37,936 nt of DNA from Hyphomicrobiaceae bacterium (lineage in GTDB: Bacteria; Pseudomonadota; Alphaproteobacteria; Rhizobiales; Hyphomicrobiaceae). The notes under the pieces were generated by a model that saw only the letters and a program-made list of their open reading frames with translations, did no database searches and had not been told where the DNA came from. Below are positions 17,935 through 26,822 of this stretch, piece after piece. Positions within the stretch are counted from its first letter, which is position 1. Every line of letters starts with the position of its first letter. The stretch covers positions 1 to 37,936 of the forward strand of contig JANXWC010000203.1 of assembly GCA_025351355.1 (NCBI GenBank). Reading direction: 5' to 3'. A program made the position numbers and the translations under genes.

Positions 17935-18414
17935 TCATTTCGGCAGCAGCACTTTGTCAATGATGTGGACGACACCATTGCTCGCCTTCACATCAGCGGT
18001 CGTGACATGGGCAGCGTTCACCTTCACGCCGTCCCGCCCGTCAATGTGCAGTGATCCGCCTTGCACGGTTTTCGCAGCGGTCCGCTTGCCAGTCAGGCTG
18101 GCTGCCGTGATTTTACCGGGCAGTACGTGATAGGTCAAAATCGCCACGAGCTTCTTCTTATTTTCCGGCAGCAGCAGAGACTTGAGTGTACCTTTAGGCA
18201 ATTTGGCAAAGGCTGCGTCTGTCGGCGCAAAAACCGTAAACGGTCCCTTGCCTTTTAGCGTGTCGACCAGATCAGCGGCTTTGACAGCGGCGACCAAAGT
18301 TTTCAGATTAAAACTTCCGGCCGCGACGTCGACGATGTCTTTTGCAATCGCTGTTTGGGTGAAAACTGTTGCCGCCATCACAGCAGTGATCGCAAATGCC
18401 TTTAGATTACGCAT
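17935..18414 (-). CDS. Secreted fasciclin (FAS1) domain protein
   Basis: The 159-aa protein has a signal peptide ([24 protein letters not shown]) followed by one complete FAS1 domain covering the rest. Family marks are [17 protein letters not shown], the [11 protein letters not shown] strand and the terminal [16 protein letters not shown]1 proteins are exported adhesion or surface proteins; single-domain bacterial members are usually periplasmic or extracellular with no known enzymatic activity. It stands alone between the DUF2878 gene and a divergent VOC gene. Confidence 0.92.
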   Translation of the reverse strand: MRNLKAFAITAVMAATVFTQTAIAKDIVDVAAGSFNLKTLVAAVKAADLVDTLKGKGPFTVFAPTDAAFAKLPKGTLKSLLLPENKKKLVAILTYHVLPGKITAASLTGKRTAAKTVQGGSLHIDGRDGVKVNAAHVTTADVKASNGVVHIIDKVLLPK

Positions 18415-18660
18415 CTCGGAAACCTCGGTTGTTTTTATGACAAGTCACAATGGCGTTTGCCTCGATGGATCTCCGCACTGGAAGGTCCGGCCCCGCACAA
18501 CCCAACAACGTTAACGATGTCCGTTTAGATCACGTCGTCGACCGACCGATCAACACTGACCGATCGACACTTGCGTCTAGTGCGTCGCAACCTTACGCTA
18601 GCAGCGCGCGGTCGGTCACCGCGTGGGAAATCAGCTAACGGACTTCTGGGGAGTGAACTC
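18415..18660. promoter_or_regulatory. Divergent intergenic region, fasciclin / VOC
   Basis: This 246-base spacer must hold the start signals for the fasciclin gene (minus) and the VOC gene (plus). GACCGATC occurs twice in direct orientation at 18544-18551 and 18558-18565, 14 bases apart, which could be paired half-sites for a regulator. No clear -35/-10 pair was identified. Confidence 0.3.
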
Positions 18661-19038
18661 ATGTTCTCGCATATCATGATCGGCACCAACGATCTCGATC
18701 GAGCTAAAAAGTTTTATGACGCGCTGTTGGGCACGCTGGGTGTGCCGGCGGGGTCGGTCGATCGCCATCGTATTTTCTGGCGCACGAAGACCGGCGTGTT
18801 CTCCGTGTCGAAGCCAATCGACGGCAAGCCGGCCAGCGCACCTAACGGCGGCACGATCGGCTTCGCTGCGAGTTCGCCCGAGCAGGCCCAAGCGTGGCAC
18901 GCGGCCGGTCTCGCCCATGGCGGCACCACGTGTGAGGAACCGCCGGGCGTCCGTGACGGCGGCGCCGTGAAGATGTATCTCGCCTATCTGCGCGATCCCG
19001 ACGGCAACAAGATCTGCGCCCTGCACCGCATGGCGTGA
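18661..19038 (+). CDS. VOC (glyoxalase/bleomycin-resistance fold) family protein
   Basis: The 125-aa protein has the vicinal-oxygen-chelate pattern: HIMIGTNDLDRAKKFYDALLG at the start, FWRTKTGVFSV in the middle and YLAYLRDPDGNKICALH at the end, where the last strands supply metal ligands in active members. ATG at 18661 follows GGGGAG by about 8 bases; the longer open frame from 18571 is rejected. Substrate cannot be inferred; many relatives of this size are annotated as lactoylglutathione lyase-like but lack proof. It converges with the MuiA-like gene across a palindrome-rich spacer. Confidence 0.88.
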   Translation: MFSHIMIGTNDLDRAKKFYDALLGTLGVPAGSVDRHRIFWRTKTGVFSVSKPIDGKPASAPNGGTIGFAASSPEQAQAWHAAGLAHGGTTCEEPPGVRDGGAVKMYLAYLRDPDGNKICALHRMA

Positions 19039-19145
19039 GGGACCCGACGAGCGTCAGAATTTATTTGCGTCGAAGGCCCGGCACGGTGATGCAATTCTCG
19101 CTCCATTCTGGCCAAACCCTTGCTGCCATCCCAATCCCTTGCCTG

Positions 19146-19236
19146 CCCCTGCGAAGGCAGGGGTGGGTAGGACCCAGCGTGCAACAATTTCAAGCTTGAA
19201 ATTGGAACACCTTGGGTCCTCGGGACAAGCCCGAGG
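19146..19236. repeat. Structured intergenic palindrome cluster
   Basis: Three self-complementary units lie in 91 bases between convergent genes: a 7-bp stem (CCCCTGC/GCAGGGG, GAAG loop) at 19146-19163, a perfect 20-base palindrome CAATTTCAAGCTTGAAATTG at 19185-19204, and a 7-bp stem (CCTCGGG/CCCGAGG) at 19218-19236. AGGACCCA (19169-19176) and TGGGTCCT (19213-19220) also pair around the central palindrome. This resembles the dispersed palindromic repeats found between genes in alphaproteobacteria and may also terminate transcription from both sides. Confidence 0.65.
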
Positions 19237-19304
19237 ATGACAACCGAGAGGTGGATGGGTCGGGAGCGCAATTGCCCCAACCGCGATCGACGTGGCCGCC
19301 AATT

Positions 19305-21071
19305 TCAAAACCGCACCTGGTTGTTCTGCTGGATCTGTTGCGGTGACAGTTCGCGGTATTGCATGGGCTTGCCGGCGGGCGCGGTGACCTTGTAACCGAA
19401 CGCGATCTGGGTTTCCTGATCCGGCGCCAGCGTCATGTCCCAGGCGAGCGTGCCGCGGCGATCGTTGAAATCCTTCTTGGTCGGCTGCGGTTTGAATGTG
19501 GCGTCCACCTTGATATCCTGCTGCATCGACACTGGAATGCGATCGAGCACCTGCACAGCAACGGTGTTGGCGCGCAGGTTCTTCACCGTGATGGTGTAGT
19601 TGCGTTCCTCGGCGCGGCTGGTCGTGAAGACGCCGGTCTCGCCCTTTTTGTCTTCGATCACCACCCGCTTGACCTTCACCAGATCGTCGGCGCCGAAGCC
19701 CATTTCGTGATCCTCGCCGGCCGCCAGTTGCGGCACCCGGCCCTGGCCGACGAACGCGCCGTCGCGGAACAGCGAGACGGCGCCGGGGAGAATGGGGCCG
19801 CTTGTCTTCGGTATCGTCAACTTGGCATAGAGATAGGCCAGCGGGTCGAAGCGCGGCACGGTGCGCACGACCAGCGCGGGCTCGAGATCCTCGCTGCCGA
19901 TCTGCACGCGCTTCTGTTCGCCGGTGGTGGGCACGGAAACTTTTCCCGGAATGCCATACAGCACCTGGAAGCTTTGCGTGTCGGCGGTGGCGGAGACTTC
20001 CAGGGCCTGCTTCGCGACGAGATCGTTGCGCCCGTCGGAGTCTTCCAAGGCAGCGGACTTCGCGCGTCCCATCGCGTCACCGCTCGCGCCAAGGACCATG
20101 CCGCCCGCCGCAGGGCTTTGCGCGTGCGGAGCTGGGGCGGGCATTGGCGGACGCTCCGGTTCGTAGTCGACGCTCAGCATCGCTAATTCTGGCGCGGCGG
20201 TCGCGGCGGCCGGACGCGTGGTCGACAGCGTCAGCGCGATATCGTCCCAGCTTTCGCCGGATCGCTGCTGGATGGAGGCGCGGCGGGTCAATTGCATTTT
20301 GGCAGTCTGGCCCTTGGCGCCGGTGGCCAAACGCGCGTCGTAGAACGGCGTCCAGCCTGCATTTGCGACCTGATAGCGCACAACAACTTCGGCATCGGTT
20401 GTGGCAGCTGCGTTGACGAAAATTTTCACTTCGGTCCGGGCGTCAGGGGCCGGCGCCAGGGTAGCGAGCTTTTTGTTCAAGTCCTCGACTTGCCGATCGA
20501 CATCGCGGATCTTCAGGTTGGTATCGAGGATGAGGCGCTGAGCCGCAGCGGTTTTTTCCGCAACGAGCGCCAGCAGTTTGCCCCAATCGGGTTCCGGCGC
20601 GGCGGCGCCGCCAGAGCTCGGACGCGACGGCAGCTGCGTGAGGGCGGTGATCATCGCCTTCTGCGCATCGGCGGCCTGGATCTCCGATTGCAGCACGAGC
20701 CGTTGGTCTTTGAGTTTTTCGATTTTGTCTTCGAGGTCGCGACGCTGGCTGGCGATGGCGGCGCTGTCGGCGCGGGGGACTGAGACGCGGCGGCTATCGA
20801 CGGAGCCGATCTGCAGCTGACCGCCGGAGGTCTTGCCTTCGACGCGGATGGATTGGGGCAGCGCGCCGGCGGGCAGATCGTTGAGCAACAGCACATGTTC
20901 GCCCGGCTCAAGCTTGATTTTGACGGTGCGTGAGACCTCGGCGCCGACCGGATAGACGATGACGGCCTCGATCCGCGACGTCGCGGCGATGTCGGCGGCC
21001 TGCGCCACCGAGAGTGCTAAACTGGCAATCGTCAGCGCGATCAGCGAAGTGGCAATCAAGGACGGACGCAT
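19305..21071 (-). CDS. MuiA family (mucoidy inhibitor-like) DUF4139 protein
   Basis: The 588-aa exported protein has a signal peptide (MRPSLIATSLIALTIASLAL... ending near AQA), an N-terminal DUF4140-type beta domain (SRIEAVIVYPVGAEVSRTV), a coiled coil (about 95-210) and a DUF4139 domain to the end, finishing in YRELSPQQIQQNNQVRF. The start at 21071 is backed by GGAG 8 bases upstream; the open frame continues to 21170 but lacks such support. Family members include the mucoidy inhibitor A; the mechanism is not known and a periplasmic or cell-envelope role is inferred from export. It is divergent from aroA. Confidence 0.82.
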   Translation of the reverse strand: MRPSLIATSLIALTIASLALSVAQAADIAATSRIEAVIVYPVGAEVSRTVKIKLEPGEHVLLLNDLPAGALPQSIRVEGKTSGGQLQIGSVDSRRVSVPRADSAAIASQRRDLEDKIEKLKDQRLVLQSEIQAADAQKAMITALTQLPSRPSSGGAAAPEPDWGKLLALVAEKTAAAQRLILDTNLKIRDVDRQVEDLNKKLATLAPAPDARTEVKIFVNAAATTDAEVVVRYQVANAGWTPFYDARLATGAKGQTAKMQLTRRASIQQRSGESWDDIALTLSTTRPAAATAAPELAMLSVDYEPERPPMPAPAPHAQSPAAGGMVLGASGDAMGRAKSAALEDSDGRNDLVAKQALEVSATADTQSFQVLYGIPGKVSVPTTGEQKRVQIGSEDLEPALVVRTVPRFDPLAYLYAKLTIPKTSGPILPGAVSLFRDGAFVGQGRVPQLAAGEDHEMGFGADDLVKVKRVVIEDKKGETGVFTTSRAEERNYTITVKNLRANTVAVQVLDRIPVSMQQDIKVDATFKPQPTKKDFNDRRGTLAWDMTLAPDQETQIAFGYKVTAPAGKPMQYRELSPQQIQQNNQVRF

Positions 21072-21299
21072 GGACGACTCCAGAGTTCGAAAATGGTGTG
21101 CGCTTGGTGGGGGAGCGGCGGATGTAATTTGGCGATGTTGGGGTTGTTTGTGCCCGTGGTATGGCGACATCTGAACTTTTTCCAGAATTTTTTGAGACTT
21201 GCGGGCAGCCAGGCCGGCGGTTGACAGCCGGGCGCTGCGCTTGCTCTATGCGGCCACATTCGTTCATCACGCGTTCTCGCGCACACCTCGGTCGCACCA

Positions 21300-22634
21300 A
21301 TGTCTCACGCGCCTACGCCCCCCCGCCCATTTCGATCGCACCGCGCCAAGGCGTTTGCCGGCACGGTCCGCGTGCCCGGCGACAAGTCAATCTCACACCG
21401 CGCATTGATGTTCGGCGCGCTGGCCTCGGGACGCACTGTGATCACCGGGCTGCTGGAAGGCGAAGACGTGCTGAACACGGCGAAGGTGGTTGAACAACTC
21501 GGCAGTCCGGCACGCAAAGTCGGCGACGTGTGGGAGGTGCTGGGCCGTGGCGTCGGCGGCTTGGCGCAACCCGCGGCTGATCTCGAATTCGGCAATTCCG
21601 GTACCGGTTGCCGGCTGATGATGGGCGTCGTCGCGGGCCACGACATCACCGTCAAAATGACCGGCGATGCGTCGCTGTCGACACGGCCAATGCGGCGCGT
21701 ACTCGACCCGCTCAAGACCATGGGCGTCAAGGTGCTGGACGGGCGCGACACGCTGCCGTTGTCGCTGCGCGGCTCGTCGCGTCTCATTCCGATCGTCTAC
21801 GAAACGCCGGTGCCGAGTGCGCAGGTCAAATCCGCCGTGCTGCTGGCGGGGTTGGCCGCTTCGGGGGCGACGACAGTGGTCGAAAAGGAAGCGACGCGCG
21901 ATCACACCGAGCGCATGTTGCGCTATTTCGGTGCGGAAATTTCAACCGAACGGCACGGCAGCAAGACGGCCATCACGGTCAAGGGACATGCGGAGTTGGC
22001 AGGACAGAATGTGACGGTGCCCGGCGATCCCTCGTCGGCGGCGTTTGTGGCGGCGGCAGCGGCCATCGTACCCGGCGCCGACGTCACGATAGCAGGCGTG
22101 CTGGTCAATGAGACCCGCACCGGCTTTTACACCACACTGCGTGAGATGGGCTGCGATGTCGCGTTCCTCAATGCGCGCGAGGAGGGCGGCGAGCCGATCG
22201 CCGACATCCGCGTGCGGCAGGCAAAACTGACGGGCGTGCGCGTGCCGCCGCAGCGCGCGCCGAGCATGATCGACGAATATCCGGTGCTTGCATGTGTGGC
22301 CGCTTACGCCAGCGGCGAGACCCGCATGGAAGGCCTGGCAGAGTTGAAGGTCAAGGAAAGCGATCGGCTGGCGGCAACCGTGGCGGGGCTGGTTGCGAAC
22401 GGCATATCCGCGCGTGTCGACGGCGACACCATGATCGTCGCTGGCGGCAGCAGCGTGCGCGGCGGTGGCGTTGTTGCGACACACATGGATCACCGCATTG
22501 CGATGGCGTTTCTCATTCTCGGGCTTGGCGCGGATGCACCCGTCGGCATCGACGATATCACCTTCGTTGCGACGAGTTTCCCGACGTTCCAATCCCTCAT
22601 GACCGGCCTCGGCGGCCAATTCGAAGCCGTCTGA
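21300..22634 (+). CDS. aroA: 3-phosphoshikimate 1-carboxyvinyltransferase (EPSP synthase)
   Basis: The 444-aa enzyme joins PEP and shikimate-3-phosphate in the sixth step of the shikimate pathway. PGDKSISHRALMFG (Lys29) at the N terminus, GNSGTGCRLMMG, the GDASLSTRPM loop, RDHTERML, DEYPVLA and the C-terminal DHRIAMAFL and TSFPTF blocks are present. Overall it resembles class II (CP4-like) enzymes, but the residue matching CP4 Ala100 is Gly in SGTGCR, as in glyphosate-sensitive enzymes. Alphaproteobacteria often have cmk and rpsA next; here a transporter operon follows after 127 bases. Confidence 0.96.
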   Translation: MSHAPTPPRPFRSHRAKAFAGTVRVPGDKSISHRALMFGALASGRTVITGLLEGEDVLNTAKVVEQLGSPARKVGDVWEVLGRGVGGLAQPAADLEFGNSGTGCRLMMGVVAGHDITVKMTGDASLSTRPMRRVLDPLKTMGVKVLDGRDTLPLSLRGSSRLIPIVYETPVPSAQVKSAVLLAGLAASGATTVVEKEATRDHTERMLRYFGAEISTERHGSKTAITVKGHAELAGQNVTVPGDPSSAAFVAAAAAIVPGADVTIAGVLVNETRTGFYTTLREMGCDVAFLNAREEGGEPIADIRVRQAKLTGVRVPPQRAPSMIDEYPVLACVAAYASGETRMEGLAELKVKESDRLAATVAGLVANGISARVDGDTMIVAGGSSVRGGGVVATHMDHRIAMAFLILGLGADAPVGIDDITFVATSFPTFQSLMTGLGGQFEAV

Positions 22635-22761
22635 TGCCGTGCACCCGATCCCTGATACGGCATTGCATCCCAGCCCCGCACTTGACGCTCACCGTTCGGC
22701 TCACTAGCCATGTCGTCTGACCCAGCCCGCTTTGGCGGTCTCGGAACACCCTGGAGGAAAC

Positions 22762-23958
22762 ATGCGTCTCGGTTTGTATTCTGGCACAGCGCTTTTGGCC
22801 GTGGCCGCGTTGCTCACAGTGGCCCCCGCATCAGCCAAGGACATCAAGGTCTGCTTGATCACCGGCAAGACCGGCCCCCTCGAAGCCTACGCCAAGCAAA
22901 CCGAAGCCGGCTTCATGATGGGCCTTGAGTACCTCACCAAGGGCACCATGAAGATCGGCGACGACAAGCTGGAAGTCATCGTCAAGGATGATCAGCTGAA
23001 GCCGGATCGCGGCAAGTCATTGCTTGAGGAATGCTACGGTGACGACAAGGCCGACATCGCCGTCGGTACCACAGGTTCGCCCGTCGCCCTCGCCATGCTG
23101 CCCGTTGCAGAAGAACGCAAGAAGATCCTCATCGTCGAACCCGCCGTCGCCGACAGCATCACCGGCGACAAATGGAATCGCTACGTCTTCCGCACCGGAC
23201 GTTCGTCGTTCCAGGACGCGCTGGCCGCCGCCGCTTCGTTTCCCCCGAACGAAGACGTAGCGCTGGGAATGCTGGCGCTCGATACCGCCTTTGGACGTGA
23301 CGGGGTCAAGGCCTTCAAGGATGCGCTGGCCTCCATCCGCCCGAAAGTCCAGATCGTCGCCGACGAATACGCCGCCGGCAACACCGCCGACTTCACCCCG
23401 TTCGCCGAGCGACTGTTCAACGCCCTGAAAGACAAGCCCGGCAAGCGCGTCATTGGTTTCATCTGGGCCGGCGCGCACCCGATGGCGAAGTTTGTCGACA
23501 TGAAGCCGGAGCGCTACAATATCGCACTCGCCCCCGGCGGAAATATTCTGCCGGCCATGAACGCCTGGAAAGCTTTCGCCGGCACCGAAGGCGGCATCTT
23601 CTACTACTACGATTTCCCCATGAACCCCTTGAACGACTGGCTCAAGGCCGAGAACCAGAAGCGCTTCAACGCGCCCCCGGACTTCTTCACCGCCGGCGGC
23701 TTTGCGGCCGCCGCAGCCGTCGTCGCCGGCATCACCAAAGCCGGCGGCACTGACACCGAAAAGCTGATCGCCGCGATGGAAGGCCTATCGTTCGAAACGC
23801 CCAAGGGGACCATGACCTTCCGCAAGGACGATCATCAGGCGCTGCAGGACATGTATCACTTCCGCATCAAGAAGGACGCCAAGGACAACGACCTGCTCGA
23901 ACTCGTGGCAACCATCCCGGCCAAGGACATGCCGCTGCCGATCCGCGTCCCGAAATAA
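22762..23958 (+). CDS. Branched-chain amino acid-type ABC transporter, substrate-binding protein
   Basis: The 398-aa periplasmic protein starts with a signal peptide (MRLGLYSGTALLAVAALL, cleaved near ASA-KD) and continues as a type I periplasmic binding fold of the LivK superfamily (KVCLITGKTGPLEAYAKQTE, AVGTTGSPVALAMLPVAEE). ATG at 22762 follows a perfect GGAGGAA. It is the first gene of the binding protein-livG-livF-livH-livM cluster. Related proteins bind branched-chain amino acids, amides or aromatic acids, so the ligand is open. A hairpin after the stop may hold its expression above that of the membrane genes. Confidence 0.9.
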   Translation: MRLGLYSGTALLAVAALLTVAPASAKDIKVCLITGKTGPLEAYAKQTEAGFMMGLEYLTKGTMKIGDDKLEVIVKDDQLKPDRGKSLLEECYGDDKADIAVGTTGSPVALAMLPVAEERKKILIVEPAVADSITGDKWNRYVFRTGRSSFQDALAAAASFPPNEDVALGMLALDTAFGRDGVKAFKDALASIRPKVQIVADEYAAGNTADFTPFAERLFNALKDKPGKRVIGFIWAGAHPMAKFVDMKPERYNIALAPGGNILPAMNAWKAFAGTEGGIFYYYDFPMNPLNDWLKAENQKRFNAPPDFFTAGGFAAAAAVVAGITKAGGTDTEKLIAAMEGLSFETPKGTMTFRKDDHQALQDMYHFRIKKDAKDNDLLELVATIPAKDMPLPIRVPK

Positions 23959-24260
23959 CCAGAGCTGCGCCAATACCACCGGCGCTTCGACGCGAGCGCC
24001 GGTAGTAAGGTTAAAAGCTTCTGTCAATGGCGCTTGCAGTTTTGCCCTGTAATCGCCTGCGAGAGCCGCTGGGATAATTTTTGGCTACCCCAGGTGCAAG
24101 TTTCGCATTTCGCCTGCCCACGCTCAAATCTGACCACGCAATCGTCGCGTGAAATCCCGGGTTCGTAGTTTGGATGCCTCCGGACGCCGTCGTTGCCACG
24201 AACCCCTCTGCCGGTAACATTAATGCAAAGCGTCATAAGCGCGAAAGATGCAGTGCACCA
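23959..24260 (+). promoter_or_regulatory. Intergenic leader between binding protein and livG
   Basis: This 302-base spacer is unusual inside a transporter operon whose other genes overlap. It begins with a 9-base-pair hairpin (23978-24003) and then has about 257 bases with no credible coding frame. It could be an mRNA attenuation region, or carry a second promoter for livGFHM. No riboswitch class was recognised. Confidence 0.45.
23978..24003 (+). terminator. Hairpin after the binding protein gene
   Basis: ACCGGCGCT and AGCGCCGGT form a perfect 9-base-pair stem with an 8-base loop, starting 20 bases after the stop codon. The bases after it (AGTAAGGTT) lack a proper T-run, consistent with partial termination or 3'-end protection between the binding protein and the downstream transporter genes. 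Confidence 0.6.
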
Positions 24261-25079
24261 ATGCCGACACCCGCCATCGAAACGCGCGACCTGACGATCC
24301 GCTTCGGCGGCCACGTCGCCGTCGACGCGGTCAGTTGCGCTTTTCATGCGGGCACCCTGACCGCCATCGTCGGTCCCAATGGCGCCGGCAAGACCACCTA
24401 TTTCAACTTGATCTCCGGCCAGTTGCCGGCGACCTCAGGCACCGTCCACCTCGACGCTGCCGATATAAGCCACCTTTCCGCCGCCGCCCGCGCGCGCCGC
24501 GGGATTGGTCGCGCCTTCCAGATCACCAACCTCTTTCCTAATCTCTCCACGCTCGAAAATGTCCGCCTTGCCACTCAGTCCCGCGCCCGTTCCCGTGCCG
24601 GCGCAGCACACGGACTTGCCGGCACGCTGCGTGAACTCACCTCGCGCTGGGACCGCGACACTGCCGTGCGCTCCCGCGCCCTCGATTATCTCGCCGAAGT
24701 CAATCTCGCTGAAAAACGCGACGTTCCCGTCGTCGCGCTCTCGCACGGCGACAAGCGCAAGCTCGAAGTGGCGCTGATGATGGCGCTTGAACCGCACGTC
24801 TTCATGTTCGACGAGCCGACAGCGGGCATGTCCGTCGACGAAGTGCCGGTGGTGCTCGATCTGATCAAGCGTCTGAAGGCCCGCGGCGATGCGACGATCC
24901 TGCTGGTCGAACACAAGATGGACGTCGTGCGCTCGCTCGCCGATCGCATTGTCGTCCTCCACAACGGCCGCCTCGTCGCCGATGGCGCGCCTGCCGAAGT
25001 GATTGCCTCGCCGATCGTGCAGGAGGCCTATCTCGGCATCGCTCCGACCAAAGCCGTCGAGGCAGCGCTCCATGGCTGA
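24261..25079 (+). CDS. livG: LivG-type ABC transporter ATP-binding protein
   Basis: The 272-aa ATPase drives uptake through LivH/LivM. Walker A is GPNGAGKTT (38-46), the signature is a variant LSHGDKRKLEVALMMA and Walker B is HVFMFDEPTAGMS, with the H-loop in LLVEHKMD. The longer loop after GRAFQITNLFPNLS is typical of LivG as opposed to LivF. ATG at 24261 is chosen because the family motif starts about 8 residues later; an upstream in-frame start at 24174 would add an unlikely leader. Its end overlaps livF by 8 bases. Confidence 0.93.
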   Translation: MPTPAIETRDLTIRFGGHVAVDAVSCAFHAGTLTAIVGPNGAGKTTYFNLISGQLPATSGTVHLDAADISHLSAAARARRGIGRAFQITNLFPNLSTLENVRLATQSRARSRAGAAHGLAGTLRELTSRWDRDTAVRSRALDYLAEVNLAEKRDVPVVALSHGDKRKLEVALMMALEPHVFMFDEPTAGMSVDEVPVVLDLIKRLKARGDATILLVEHKMDVVRSLADRIVVLHNGRLVADGAPAEVIASPIVQEAYLGIAPTKAVEAALHG

Positions 25080-25797
25080 TCCGCTACTGACGCTCGCCAG
25101 CGTGCACACCCACATCGGCCAGTATCACATTCTCCAGGGCGTCGATCTCACCGTGCCGACCGGCGAAGTCACAGTTCTGCTGGGTCGCAACGGCGCCGGC
25201 AAGACCACGACTTTGCGCACCATAATGGGCCTGTGGCCGCCGAGTGCCGGCCGCATCGCTTTCGCCGGCCAACCCATTGGCGGTCTGCCGCCACCCGACA
25301 TTGCTCGCCGTGGCATCGCCTACGTGCCCGAGCAGATGGCCGTCTTCTCCGATCTGACTGTTGCCGAGAACATGACGCTGGCAGCGCTTGCCGGTCCGCC
25401 TGACACGGCGCGGCTGGAGTGGATCTTCGGATTATTTCCCGCCCTCAAAAAATTCTGGCGCTCGCCCGCCGGTGTGCTCTCCGGCGGCCAGAAGCAGATG
25501 CTGGCCATTGCCCGCGCCATCGTCGAGCCGCGCGCATTGCTGCTGATCGACGAGCCTACCAAAGGCATTGCGCCGGCCATCATCGAAAGCATGATCGCAG
25601 CCTTCGCGGAGCTGAAGCGCGCCAACACCACGATCCTTCTCGTCGAGCAGAATTTCCGTTTCGCGTCGAGCCTCGGTGATACCGTTGCCGTCATGGATGA
25701 CGGCCGCATCGTCCATCGCGGCACCATGGGCGATCTCGCCGCCGATTCGGTCCTCCAATCTCGCCTGCTTGGCCTCTCCCTGGATGCCCACGCATGA
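25072..25797 (+). CDS. livF: LivF-type ABC transporter ATP-binding protein
   Basis: The 241-aa second ATPase has Walker A GRNGAGKTT (38-46), the LivF-like YVPEQMAVFSDLTVAENM segment, signature LSGGQKQMLAIARA, Walker B LLLIDEPTKGIAP and the H-loop-type LLVEQNFRFA (with Gln, as usual for LivF). It overlaps livG by 8 bases at its start and livH by 4 bases (ATGA) at its end, indicating translational coupling. Confidence 0.94.
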   Translation: MADPLLTLASVHTHIGQYHILQGVDLTVPTGEVTVLLGRNGAGKTTTLRTIMGLWPPSAGRIAFAGQPIGGLPPPDIARRGIAYVPEQMAVFSDLTVAENMTLAALAGPPDTARLEWIFGLFPALKKFWRSPAGVLSGGQKQMLAIARAIVEPRALLLIDEPTKGIAPAIIESMIAAFAELKRANTTILLVEQNFRFASSLGDTVAVMDDGRIVHRGTMGDLAADSVLQSRLLGLSLDAHA

Positions 25798-26822
25798 CGA
25801 CCACCGCCACCGAACAGTCCACCACTGTCGACGACGCCCGCCCCGCGACGCCGCGCGACCGGCTGCCGTTGCTGCTGGTGCCCCTGCTGGCGCTCATCGC
25901 CTTGCCGCTGATCGGCAGCCCCACCACCTGGGTCACCCTCACCATCGCCGCCCTCGCCATGGGCATGATGATCTTTGTCATCTCCAGCGGTTTGACGCTC
26001 GTCTTTGGCCTGATGGATGTGCTCAACTTCGGCCACGGCGCCTTCATTGCTGTCGGCGCGTACGTCGCCATGTCGGTCCTCGCGCTCTTTCCCGGCTTGA
26101 CGCAAGCGTCGTCGCTGCCACTCAATCTCGCGGGGCTGGGATTGGCGACGTTCGCCGCCATGCTCGTCACCGGCCTGCTCGGCTTCGCCTTCGAGCGCAT
26201 CATCATCCGCCCCGTCTACGGCCAGCATCTCAAGCAGATCCTCATCACCACCGGCGGCTTGATCGTCGCCGAACAGATGATCCACGTCCTCTGGGGCGGC
26301 GATCAGAAACCGATGCCATTGCCCGCCGGGTTGCGCGGCGCCTTCACCTTCGGCGACGTCAACATCGAAAAATTCCGCATCCTCGCCGTCGCTGTCGGTC
26401 TCGTCGTTTTCGCCACCATTTCGCTGGTTCTCAATCGCACCAAGCTCGGCCTGCTGATCCGCGCCGGCGTCGAAAACCGCGAGATGGTCGAAGCGCTTGG
26501 CTATCGCATCCGCCGGCTGTTCACCGGCGTGTTCGTTGCAGGCTCCGCGCTCGCCGGCCTTGGCGGTACGCTGTGGGCGCTCTATCGCGAAACGTTGACC
26601 GCGGCTATTGGCGGCGAAGTCATCGTGCTGGTTTTCATCGTCATCATCATCGGCGGTTTGGGCTCCGTCGGCGGCTGTTTCATCGGTTCCATCCTCGTCG
26701 CCATGATGGCCAACTACACCGGTTATCTCGCCCCGAAAGTCGCACTCGCCTCCAACATCCTGCTGATGGTGGCGATCCTGTTGTGGCGGCCGCAGGGGCT
26801 TTACCCGGTGGCCAAGCGATGA
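25794..26822 (+). CDS. livH: LivH-type ABC transporter permease
   Basis: The 342-aa inner-membrane permease has about eight or nine helices. ISSGLTLVFGLMDVLNFGHGAFIAVGAY is the typical LivH opening, the EAA-like cytoplasmic loop is around ENREMVEALGYR, and the end (LLWRPQGLYPVAKR) is standard. A hydrophilic stretch of about 20 residues (TTTATEQSTTVDDARPATPR) precedes helix 1. It overlaps livF and livM by 4 bases each. The very long stop-free frames overlapping it in another frame and on the opposite strand are composition artefacts. Confidence 0.94.
   Translation: MTTTATEQSTTVDDARPATPRDRLPLLLVPLLALIALPLIGSPTTWVTLTIAALAMGMMIFVISSGLTLVFGLMDVLNFGHGAFIAVGAYVAMSVLALFPGLTQASSLPLNLAGLGLATFAAMLVTGLLGFAFERIIIRPVYGQHLKQILITTGGLIVAEQMIHVLWGGDQKPMPLPAGLRGAFTFGDVNIEKFRILAVAVGLVVFATISLVLNRTKLGLLIRAGVENREMVEALGYRIRRLFTGVFVAGSALAGLGGTLWALYRETLTAAIGGEVIVLVFIVIIIGGLGSVGGCFIGSILVAMMANYTGYLAPKVALASNILLMVAILLWRPQGLYPVAKR

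Noticed and set aside
25676-26818. Long upstream extension of the livM frame through livH
   Set aside because: His/Arg/Pro-rich with no domain; livM starts at the ATGA overlap at 26819.
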